A stretch of DNA of 51,977 nucleotides from a virus. The translations under genes and the position numbers were made by a program. The notes beneath the pieces were generated by a model that did no database searches, was not told where the DNA came from, and saw nothing but the letters and a program-made list of their open reading frames with translations. The stretch spans positions 1 to 51,977 of IMG/VR virus record IMGVR_UViG_3300025276_000046; one strand, written 5' to 3'. Below are positions 38,073 to 46,437 of the stretch, piece by piece. How positions within the stretch are numbered: the stretch's first letter is position 1; every line of letters begins with the position of its first letter.

Positions 38073-38351
38073 ATGGAAAAATTCTTATCAATCCCAGTTA
38101 CAGGCGCAGGGAACGTTCTTTTGAACGTAAATGAAGTCCTGTCAGTAACAGCTGCAACCGCAACAAATGTAGAAACAGTTATTACTTACCTTAACGGTAA
38201 CACTGCAACAATTACAGCGGCAGCTCAAGTAGCATTTAGTGTTAGAAAAGAAATTCAAGACGCAATGGTATTTGCTCTTCAAACTTCTTGGACAAGAGTA
38301 GTTTACAAAGTAATTCCTTCTAAAGCTGTTTCTGCAATAGTAATAGCATAA
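38073..38351 (+). CDS. Small virion-type protein, 92 aa
   Basis: The start is ATG 38073 (MEKFLSIPVTGAGNVLLNVN). The longer frame from 38016 runs through the promoter. Beta-rich and Ala/Thr-rich, with an end AMVFALQTSWTRVVYKVIPS. The ends resemble those of the next protein (MGKFINVPLP..., LMIDTLESNWKHIVNEMPL), so the two are probable paralogues. Stop and next ATG overlap (TAATG). Perhaps a capsid decoration or head-tail protein. Confidence 0.62.
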   Translation: MEKFLSIPVTGAGNVLLNVNEVLSVTAATATNVETVITYLNGNTATITAAAQVAFSVRKEIQDAMVFALQTSWTRVVYKVIPSKAVSAIVIA

Positions 38352-39124
38352 TGGGAAAGTTTATTAATGTGCCTCTCCCGCTTTACAGTGTAACAGCGGA
38401 CATGGCTACACCAGCTATAGCAGGAACTTCTTCGGGAGCTGCGACTGGTAAATTAACTTTCGCTACAGGTGGCTTTAATGCTACGGTAGCAGTAGGATAT
38501 GTAGTTTTAAATACTGCAACATTTACTGTGTCTACAGTAACTGCTGTAGATAGTGATACTGTTTTAAGTATTTCTGGAAACGGTAACGCTACTTTAGAAG
38601 CTTCAGGAGCTACATTTAAAATATGGTCTGCTACAGCTGCTTTTGAATTTTTAGTTGCTTCTGGAAATTTTAAAACTGACGTTAGAGTAGGCGATGTTGT
38701 TGTTAATTTTACTTCTGGTAGAACTGCTACAGTTGCTAAAGTAAACAGTGACATTTCATTACAATTAGATCGTGTAATTTTTGATGATAATGGTAGTGAT
38801 GCTGCTGTCGTAATATCTCAAAATGGATTTGGAGGTAGATTAGTTAACATAGAAAATGTTCTTAATTCATCTCCAATAATTGGAGGCGCTGGAACTGCAC
38901 CTGTTGAATTAACTTATAGAACTAAAACTGCAGCTACTGACACTCTAACTATTAATATCTCAGAAGCACAAGCTAATTATAGTTGGCAAATGGCTTTTGA
39001 AGAACTTATGATTGACACATTAGAGTCTAACTGGAAACATATTGTAAATGAAATGCCTTTAATTGCTTCTCCTTCAGGATCGGGAGCTCCAATATTATAT
39101 GCAACATCTGTGACTTTAGCTTAA
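38351..39124 (+). CDS. Virion-type protein, 257 aa, with two inserted beta modules
   Basis: The N- and C-terminal pieces resemble the 92-aa protein. The middle holds two copies of the recurring beta module: GYVVLNTATFTVSTVTAVDS, then DTVLSISGN...FKIW (about 48-97), and VRVGDVVVNFTSGRTATVAK, VNSDISLQLD (about 112-142). The module recurs in other virion proteins of this window. Role unknown, probably structural. Followed by a terminator. Confidence 0.6.
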   Translation: MGKFINVPLPLYSVTADMATPAIAGTSSGAATGKLTFATGGFNATVAVGYVVLNTATFTVSTVTAVDSDTVLSISGNGNATLEASGATFKIWSATAAFEFLVASGNFKTDVRVGDVVVNFTSGRTATVAKVNSDISLQLDRVIFDDNGSDAAVVISQNGFGGRLVNIENVLNSSPIIGGAGTAPVELTYRTKTAATDTLTINISEAQANYSWQMAFEELMIDTLESNWKHIVNEMPLIASPSGSGAPILYATSVTLA

Positions 39125-39144
39125 GTTATATTATATATATTAAC

Positions 39145-39179
39145 AGAGGCCTACAAATAAAGTGGGCCTCTTTTTTTTT
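39145..39179 (+). terminator. Intrinsic terminator fused to a promoter
   Basis: AGAGGCC and GGCCTCT form a perfect 7-bp stem around a 13-nt loop, followed by nine Ts. The next promoter box (39182) begins right after the T-run. Confidence 0.88.
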
Positions 39180-39181
39180 AT

Positions 39182-39189
39182 TATCTTTG
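39182..39189 (+). promoter_or_regulatory. Promoter -7 box TATCTTTG
   Basis: TATCTTTGTAAAAATG lies behind the terminator and 18 nt before the ATG of the 317-aa gene. It starts the neck/tail unit. Confidence 0.78.
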
Positions 39190-39207
39190 TAAAAATGTTT
39201 AAATAAT

Positions 39208-40161
39208 ATGGCGGCATCAATAAACGAAGTAAGAAATACTGTATTAGCAATAGCGAATAAAAATAACTACGGATATATATCTCCACAAGACTTTAACCTT
39301 TATGCAAAGCAAGCTCAAATGGATATGTTTGAGGACTACTTTTATTCATATAATAATTGGATCAATAGAGAAAATGGAAGAACTTCTGGAACAGGATATG
39401 CTAATATAACAAAAGGATTAGTTGAGGTAATGGATGGTTTTTCTACTCAAGTTTTTTTAGGTCAAGCAAATGCAAATACATTTAATTTGCCTAATGATTA
39501 TTATCTAATAAATAAATTATTTTATTATTCTACTGTTTTATTTACAGGAACAGCAACAGGTGTTAATACTAATCAATTAATAGATGCTGCAGCTGTAGGA
39601 TGGACTACAATACCAGCTTCAGCACCAACGCCAAAAATAGGTGCAATAGTAGTAAATACAAGTACGCTACAACAAGCATATATAACTGGGGTAGTAAGTA
39701 CTAATACAATTACTTTAAGTTCTGATATATTTTTAGCAGTAGGAAATAGTTATGCTATATATTCTAATACTAATATTAGAGAAGTAGAAAGAGTAAATCA
39801 AAATAAAATATTTCTTTTAACTAATTCCATGTTAACAGCTCCAAATAAAACATATCCAGCGTATGTACTGGACGGAAATATAATTACAGTATATCCATCT
39901 ACTGTTTTAAATGTAGGAGATATACAAGCACAATATATAAGATATCCACTTTCTCCAAGATGGACTTTTCAAAATTTATTATTAGGAGAACCACAATTTG
40001 ATCCTAATCAAGCTGACTTTCAAGAATTTGAATTACCAGATTCTGACGAACCTACTTTGATTGCAAAGATTTGTCAGTATGTAGGAATAGAAATTAGAGA
40101 GGCTGATGTTTATAATTTTGGATCAACTGAAGAAAATAACGATACACAAGAAACAAGTTAA
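39208..40161 (+). CDS. Ring/neck-like structural protein, 317 aa
   Basis: The N-terminal helices MAASINEVRNTVLAIANKNN and YGYISPQDFNLYAKQAQMDM precede a beta-rich middle. The middle includes the recurring module (IGAIVVNTSTLQQAYITGVV, SSDIFLAVGNSYAIYSNTNI, about 148-192). The C-terminus has VLDGNIITVYPST and ADFQEFELPDSDEPTLIAKI. Genes of this layout follow capsid genes in related podo-like phages and form neck rings below the portal. The specific ring number cannot be assigned. Confidence 0.65.
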   Translation: MAASINEVRNTVLAIANKNNYGYISPQDFNLYAKQAQMDMFEDYFYSYNNWINRENGRTSGTGYANITKGLVEVMDGFSTQVFLGQANANTFNLPNDYYLINKLFYYSTVLFTGTATGVNTNQLIDAAAVGWTTIPASAPTPKIGAIVVNTSTLQQAYITGVVSTNTITLSSDIFLAVGNSYAIYSNTNIREVERVNQNKIFLLTNSMLTAPNKTYPAYVLDGNIITVYPSTVLNVGDIQAQYIRYPLSPRWTFQNLLLGEPQFDPNQADFQEFELPDSDEPTLIAKICQYVGIEIREADVYNFGSTEENNDTQETS

Positions 40162-40163
40162 CT

Positions 40164-41084
40164 ATGGCATATATTACAGATTATCAATACTACGAAAATG
40201 GAGGAATAGTACCTGAAGATGCGAATTGGGGTTCTTATCAATATGTTACATTAGAAAATATTGTAAATAATTTTATGTTAATGTATCAAGGTAATAATGA
40301 ATTAATTAATAACATTAATCGTTATCAAGTATTATTTCATGCAAAAAGAGGAGTTCAAGAATTGAACTATGATGCAATGAAAGAAATAAAAATATTAGAG
40401 TTAAGGGTGTGTGATCAATTAAGATTTATATTACCACAAGATTATGTTAACTGGGTAAGAGTTTCAGAAATGAGAGATGGAATGTTATTTCCTTTAACTG
40501 AAAATATTCAAACAAATTGGAGCGGAGCTTACTTGCAAGACCATGACTGTAAAATATTATTTGATGTAGATGGTAATGTTTTAAAACCTCATAATTCTGT
40601 CTTTGATATTGCAAGATTAGCTGGTCAACAAAAAAATATGTATTTAGGAAGTGGTCCTTATAATGGTCAAATGGGTTATTGTTGTGATGGTAACTGGGCT
40701 TTTGATTATAATGTACAAGGAAGATTTGGTTTAAATACAGAAACAGCAAACATAAACCCTACTTTTAGTATTAATAAAAAGGGAGGTGTAATTAATTTTA
40801 CATCAGTAATGGCAGGTAAGTATGTGGTATTAGAATATGTTTCTGATGGAATGGAAAATGGTGATGACTCAAGTGTAAGTGTAAATAAAATGTTTGAAGA
40901 CTTTATTTATGCATATATTAAATATGCTATTTTAAACAGTAAACATGGAGCGCAAGAATATATTATTAATAGAGCAAGAAAAGATAAATCTTCTTTATTA
41001 AGAAATGCTAAAATAAGATTAAGTAATATACATCCAGGAAGACTTTTAATGAATATGAGAGGTCAGAATAAATTGATAAAATAA
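40164..41084 (+). CDS. Ring/neck-like structural protein, 306 aa
   Basis: The helical N-terminus (LENIVNNFMLMYQGNNELIN; VLFHAKRGVQELNYDAMKEI) leads to ILELRVCDQLRFILPQDYVN, a beta-sandwich core and FSINKKGGVINFTSVMAGKY. The C-terminal helical segment ends GRLLMNMRGQNKLIK. Pattern and position (2 nt after the 317-aa gene, before the muzzle-like protein) fit another ring/adaptor protein. Confidence 0.65.
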   Translation: MAYITDYQYYENGGIVPEDANWGSYQYVTLENIVNNFMLMYQGNNELINNINRYQVLFHAKRGVQELNYDAMKEIKILELRVCDQLRFILPQDYVNWVRVSEMRDGMLFPLTENIQTNWSGAYLQDHDCKILFDVDGNVLKPHNSVFDIARLAGQQKNMYLGSGPYNGQMGYCCDGNWAFDYNVQGRFGLNTETANINPTFSINKKGGVINFTSVMAGKYVVLEYVSDGMENGDDSSVSVNKMFEDFIYAYIKYAILNSKHGAQEYIINRARKDKSSLLRNAKIRLSNIHPGRLLMNMRGQNKLIK

Positions 41085-41085
41085 T

Positions 41086-44000
41086 ATGGCTAAATCATCA
41101 ACTAATTTCATAGGTGGTAAGATGAATAAAAGCGTGGATGAACGTTTAGTTCCACCAGGTGAATATATAGACGCTCTTAATGTACGTTTAGGATCTACTG
41201 AAGCTACTGAAATAGGAGCTGTAGAAAATTCTAAAGGTAACACTGCTCTTACAGCAGTTCAGTTTTTAGGAGAAAACATAAGTCCATCAGCAAGAACGAT
41301 TGGTTGTTATGAAGATGGGGTTAATGAAACTCTTTACTGGTTTATAACTGATCCTGATAATTCACTTTCTATTGTTACAGGTAAAGTTGATTTAATAGTT
41401 TCTTACAATACACAAACATCTACGTTAGTGTATCATGTTATTAGTACTCAAGTTTTAAATTTTGATAAAGAATTTTTAATTACAGGTGTTAGTAAAATAG
41501 AAGATCTTTTATTTTTTACTGATGATTTAAATCCTCCAAGAGTTATAAACGTACAAAAATCACCACCAGGATATTTACTTCCACTTCCTTCAGGTTTAGA
41601 TCAGTTAGTTGAAGAGGATATTAGTGTAATTGTAAAGCCACCTGGCTATGAGGAATATGGTGTAGGTACACCAGGGATTCGTCCTTTAGCAACTCCTTCT
41701 GTACAATTAATTAATATTGAACCACCTACAGCAAATAATGTTTTATTGCCTGATGAAATAGTAGTTGGAGGACAAGAAAATTATATAAAGACAAGATTTT
41801 TATCTTTTGCTTATAGGTATAGATATGAAGATGGTGGATATAGTGCTATATCTTTATTTTCAGTTCCCGCATTTCAACCTTTGACATTTGAATTTAGTAT
41901 TCAAACCTATTTAAATGCTGGTATGTTTAACAGATTTAATGCTTGTAATGTTACTTTTTCTACAGGACCAAAACAAGTAGTAGAAGTAGATTTACTTTAC
42001 AAACAGACCACAAGTAATGTTATATATGTAATTAAAAGATATAACAAAGTAAACGAGGGATGGGCTAATAATGATTTTAAGACTATTTTATTTGACAATA
42101 GTGAAATATATACTACGTTAGGATCAGATGAATTATTAAGATTATATGATAATGTTCCAAGAATTGCTAAAGCTCAAACTATTCAAGGAAATAGATTAGT
42201 TTATGGTAACTACATAGATGGGTATGATATTAAAGATGCTCCAGATGGAAATGAAATAAAAATAACTTATAATACTCAACCATTTTCAGAAGAGATTTCA
42301 GGTGTAACATTAGGTGATGATACTGTTCCTAATCCTTTTCTTTCTACTTTAGCTTATACTATAGGGCCAGGGGATCCAGGAGTTGACTCTGTAATTACAT
42401 GGGATTTATCAAAAGTAGATGTTGATTTACCAACTGGTATTCCAGAAGGCGTAGTATTTAACTTTAGATTTGAAATGTCTTCTCAAACTGTAACTTCAAG
42501 TGGATATACTCAAGAATCTCCGTTTACTATAAGTATGACATATACTGTTGCTACAATTGGTGGATTTCCTAATGTGGCTGCTATGTGTGCATCAACAGAA
42601 TTTAAAAATAGAATTGGTGGCTCATTAGCTCAAAATCAAGGAACATTGGCTCAAAATCTTTATCCTTGTAATAACTCTGATCAAGGGACAACATTAACAG
42701 ATAAATTTTATTCAGAAGCATTAGCAATAGAACCATCAACAGGTTTTGAATTAGTAAATGGTGGTAGATTTACTGGAGATACCTGTGTTTTTCCTACAAC
42801 ATCTTTTCCTGCTCCTTGTACTTCTACTGCTTTTGGAAGTGGAATAACTTATTGTGGTCCACAAGTACCTCCATTAACTGTTGCTTTAGGACCTTGTACA
42901 GCAGGGCTTTTAACAGATGAGAGTGGTGTAGATTTTACTGATACCACTCAATATCCACCCCTTGGCGTTTTAGCTGGTGATATAGTTAAAGATAATATAA
43001 CAGGGTTTATAGCAACAATTTCAGCGGTTACCGCTACTACATTAACAATAGCTAATATAACACCTATTGCTCCTGCTGTACTTCAAGATGCTGTTTCATT
43101 ATTAGAGGTTTCAGGTCGTTCATATCAACTGTTCCCAGGTGGAGCGGGAACTGCCCTTTGTTCTCCTCAAGGATTTGAATACACTTCTGATGCAACTACT
43201 CCAGATGGATTTAGTCTTGCTATCCCTGCTACTCAATATTATGATGCTGGTGGCCTAAGTAACTTCTTATTTTATGAGTTTGTTTTATATGGATGTAGTG
43301 CTGGATATATTCTGGATGCAGATCAAGGTAGTTTACATTCTAACAGAGATTATGAAACAGGGGTTGTATATTTGGATAATCAAGGTAGAGCATCTACTGT
43401 ATTAACAAGTGATAATAATACAACATTTTTTGATCCTAAGACTTCAGTATATAAAAACAAAATAAAAGTAACACTTGAAAATAAACCTCCTTATTGGGCT
43501 ACTCATTATAAGTTTGTAGTTAAACCAAGTGAAGGAACTTATTTTACTGTATTCTCTAATATATTTTATGCTCAAGATGGTACTGGTAAAAATGAAGCAG
43601 GTTATAGTAATGAAAACGATCCAAGTTTAGTATGGTTTCAATTAAATGGTAACAACCAAAATTTAATAAAAGTAGGTGATGAGCTTATAGTAAAAGTTGA
43701 TACTGCAGGTCCAATTCAAGACGAAGAAAAAACTACAGTATTAGCAGTTGAAGGCTTTGGATCAAAAGGTATTACGAATAAATCTTTAGCTGGATTATAT
43801 ATGTTACTTAAACCATCTGGCTGGACTATTGAATCTCAAAAGAAAAGTTATTATAGAGGAAATAAAAGTAAAGACGCAGAAGATAGTAAGGGATCTGATA
43901 GATATTCATCTGGATGTATTTCTAATTATTCTTTAAATGAAGATGAATCGGTAACCCCTCCAGTTCCTTATGATATACCTGCTGGATCAACTATTAGAAT

Positions 44001-46404
44001 AAAAATTAGTAATTGGAGAGGTGGTGGTGGTGGAAAATGTGATAGTAAAAGATTACGATATGATAAAAGTTTTGTTTCTACAACTGACTACCCAAATTTT
44101 TATACATGGGCAGTAGGTGATGACTTATTAAGTCAAATGAATTGTACTAATGCAGATGAATGTTTTGAAACTGAAATTGAGTTTAGGAATACTTTAGGTA
44201 CAACTACACTTTTAACAAGTCCATTTCTTCCTTCCTTAACAATTAGTTTTAGTTCGGGATGTGTGAATGATGCTTTTAAAGCTGTGTGTTCAGTAAGTGA
44301 AGAGCCATCAGGAGCAATGTATTTTGTTAATTCTTGTGGCATACCCAGATGTTGGGAATGGACAGAATATTATAATGGTCATTGTTCTACTCTTATTGAA
44401 GTAACAAGAGGGGGATCGTTATTAGTATGGGAAACAGTACCTCAAGATGCAGATCCAAACTTGTTTTATGATGCTTCTGATTTATTAGAAATTGATGTAA
44501 ATCGAAATCATCAATCTGAAAGAACTTTTTCTTTAGTACCAAGTCCTGGATATAGTTTAGATGATGGAGGTCAAGATCAAGATTTTGCTTTAGGTGTTCC
44601 TTTGATTACAGATTTAGATTTTATAAACTGTTTTACTTTTGGGAATGGTGTAGAAAGTTTTAGAATTCAAGATAGTCCTGTAGGTAAAAGTTTTAATTTA
44701 GGAGAAAGAGTTTTAGCCGTTTCTAATCAAGACTTTAAAGAGGCAGATCGGTTTGCTGGATTAACATATAGTGGCGTTTATAGTGATTCTAATAATTCTA
44801 ATAATTTAAATGAATTTAACTTAGGATTAGTGAATTATAAAGACTTAGAAACTTCCTTTGGACCTATACAAATATTACATTCCAGAGAGACAGATATATT
44901 AGTTTTACAAGAAGACAGAATATCTTATGTATTAACAGGTAAAAATGTTATTACAGACTCTACAGGTGGTGGGGCAATTGCATCAGTAAAAGAAGTATTA
45001 GGTACACAGGTAGCGAGGATAGAAGAATTTGGTATTAGTTTTAATCCTGAAAGTTTTGCTGTTTGGGGAAGTGAAATATTTTTTACAGATGCTAAAAGAG
45101 GTACTGTACTTAATTTAAGAGGTTCAGATCGAACTAATGATCAATTACAACTTGTTTCTCGCTTTGGTATGAACTCATTTTTTAGAGATAGATTTACTGA
45201 AACTTTAACAAGTCAAAAATTAGGGGCTTATGATCCTTATATGAATGAGTATGTGTTAACTATCAACAATGAATCAGTACCAAGACCAAAACAAAAACTT
45301 CCTTGTAACACAACTATTAGTCAATTAGGAATTAGTACAACTCTTTTATATGATGTTGATTTAGGAACGGGTACAGGTGTCATTAATATACCTTATATTA
45401 TAACTTCAGGAAGTATTATTATTAATGTTGTTTGGAATAATACTACTTTTACTTCAGGAACTTTAACTACTGCTTCAACTACACCTTTTAGTTTTTTGAA
45501 AAATACAGCAACTCCTAATATTGCTGCAGTAGAAATTACAGTAGTTAATGCACCAGCTACTTACGAAATTACATTAGAGTGTGCGCCTGAAATTCCTCTA
45601 ACACTTATACAGGTAGTAGTTAACTCAGCTAATTATGCTACTGAAACTATACATACTAATTATAGATGGACAGACGGTTCATACATCAGTAATTTTACAG
45701 GATTTTCTCCTGCAGTATTAGTTGTACCACAGGCTTCTGAATATTCAGTAAGTACAGGAATAAGGGGACAGGGTAATTATCCTTCTACTGTTTCAGACAT
45801 AACACTTAGAACTCAGAGAATACTTCCTGATAATTTTAATTTTGATCCATTAATTCATAAGCTTAAACTATTATCTTCTAATACTTTATATAATAATAGT
45901 CCTGGAGATATTGCTAATTTATTAGCAACAGCTACTGTAGTTAATGGTGGTACATATACTAATCCAAGTCCTGGAGTATTCCAAGGAACTGAGTTAGCAT
46001 TTAATCAACCACTTGGTAATCAATACTTATATTTAGTTTGGGAATTTGTTCTTGAAAACAATTTATTTGTATGCTACTGTCCTAATAGTGCTGTTGAGGC
46101 ATGTTGTGAATGTATTGTTCCATGTGAGCAAGCTTACTTTGGTCCTGTAACACAAAATGTATCACAAGTATGTACTACAGATAGTAATACTCCAGGTAAT
46201 CTTGGTCTATTAGGATTTAATGGTACAGGATCTACACCTCAATTAGGGAACGTTGTTTTCGGAGGAGATGGTTGTGATGCTGGCAGTTATTTAGCAACTG
46301 GTTTTTATATTGTAACAGCGGGCCCTGGCCCTACAATTGGTCCTAAAAATTGGGTTCAAATAGGCGTTAATGGTGAAGTAATAAATACAGGAGTTTGTCC
46401 TTAA
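41086..46404 (+). CDS. Large tail stabilisation/muzzle-like protein, 1772 aa
   Basis: The N-terminus NFIGGKMNKSVDERLVPPGE and YIDALNVRLGSTEATEIGAV matches a family of phage stabilisation proteins (P22 gp10-like or muzzle proteins of crAss-like phages). The body is beta-rich with propeller-like segments and internal insertions. One insertion (about 630-665, LGVLAGDIVKDNITGFIATI) is the recurring beta module. The C-terminal 120 residues are Cys-rich (CYCPNSAVEACCECIVPCEQ) and end in a domain with VNGEVINTGVCP that resembles the end of the next gene. It probably closes the portal/tail channel. Confidence 0.75.
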   Translation: MAKSSTNFIGGKMNKSVDERLVPPGEYIDALNVRLGSTEATEIGAVENSKGNTALTAVQFLGENISPSARTIGCYEDGVNETLYWFITDPDNSLSIVTGKVDLIVSYNTQTSTLVYHVISTQVLNFDKEFLITGVSKIEDLLFFTDDLNPPRVINVQKSPPGYLLPLPSGLDQLVEEDISVIVKPPGYEEYGVGTPGIRPLATPSVQLINIEPPTANNVLLPDEIVVGGQENYIKTRFLSFAYRYRYEDGGYSAISLFSVPAFQPLTFEFSIQTYLNAGMFNRFNACNVTFSTGPKQVVEVDLLYKQTTSNVIYVIKRYNKVNEGWANNDFKTILFDNSEIYTTLGSDELLRLYDNVPRIAKAQTIQGNRLVYGNYIDGYDIKDAPDGNEIKITYNTQPFSEEISGVTLGDDTVPNPFLSTLAYTIGPGDPGVDSVITWDLSKVDVDLPTGIPEGVVFNFRFEMSSQTVTSSGYTQESPFTISMTYTVATIGGFPNVAAMCASTEFKNRIGGSLAQNQGTLAQNLYPCNNSDQGTTLTDKFYSEALAIEPSTGFELVNGGRFTGDTCVFPTTSFPAPCTSTAFGSGITYCGPQVPPLTVALGPCTAGLLTDESGVDFTDTTQYPPLGVLAGDIVKDNITGFIATISAVTATTLTIANITPIAPAVLQDAVSLLEVSGRSYQLFPGGAGTALCSPQGFEYTSDATTPDGFSLAIPATQYYDAGGLSNFLFYEFVLYGCSAGYILDADQGSLHSNRDYETGVVYLDNQGRASTVLTSDNNTTFFDPKTSVYKNKIKVTLENKPPYWATHYKFVVKPSEGTYFTVFSNIFYAQDGTGKNEAGYSNENDPSLVWFQLNGNNQNLIKVGDELIVKVDTAGPIQDEEKTTVLAVEGFGSKGITNKSLAGLYMLLKPSGWTIESQKKSYYRGNKSKDAEDSKGSDRYSSGCISNYSLNEDESVTPPVPYDIPAGSTIRIKISNWRGGGGGKCDSKRLRYDKSFVSTTDYPNFYTWAVGDDLLSQMNCTNADECFETEIEFRNTLGTTTLLTSPFLPSLTISFSSGCVNDAFKAVCSVSEEPSGAMYFVNSCGIPRCWEWTEYYNGHCSTLIEVTRGGSLLVWETVPQDADPNLFYDASDLLEIDVNRNHQSERTFSLVPSPGYSLDDGGQDQDFALGVPLITDLDFINCFTFGNGVESFRIQDSPVGKSFNLGERVLAVSNQDFKEADRFAGLTYSGVYSDSNNSNNLNEFNLGLVNYKDLETSFGPIQILHSRETDILVLQEDRISYVLTGKNVITDSTGGGAIASVKEVLGTQVARIEEFGISFNPESFAVWGSEIFFTDAKRGTVLNLRGSDRTNDQLQLVSRFGMNSFFRDRFTETLTSQKLGAYDPYMNEYVLTINNESVPRPKQKLPCNTTISQLGISTTLLYDVDLGTGTGVINIPYIITSGSIIINVVWNNTTFTSGTLTTASTTPFSFLKNTATPNIAAVEITVVNAPATYEITLECAPEIPLTLIQVVVNSANYATETIHTNYRWTDGSYISNFTGFSPAVLVVPQASEYSVSTGIRGQGNYPSTVSDITLRTQRILPDNFNFDPLIHKLKLLSSNTLYNNSPGDIANLLATATVVNGGTYTNPSPGVFQGTELAFNQPLGNQYLYLVWEFVLENNLFVCYCPNSAVEACCECIVPCEQAYFGPVTQNVSQVCTTDSNTPGNLGLLGFNGTGSTPQLGNVVFGGDGCDAGSYLATGFYIVTAGPGPTIGPKNWVQIGVNGEVINTGVCP

Positions 46405-46437
46405 TTAAATTAAATAAAATAAAAAATATATATAAAT

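Noticed and set aside
41086-46404. Tail tape measure protein
   Set aside because: The 1772-aa protein is beta-rich with the stabilisation-protein N-terminus and lacks the long helical, hydrophobic-patch composition of a tape measure.
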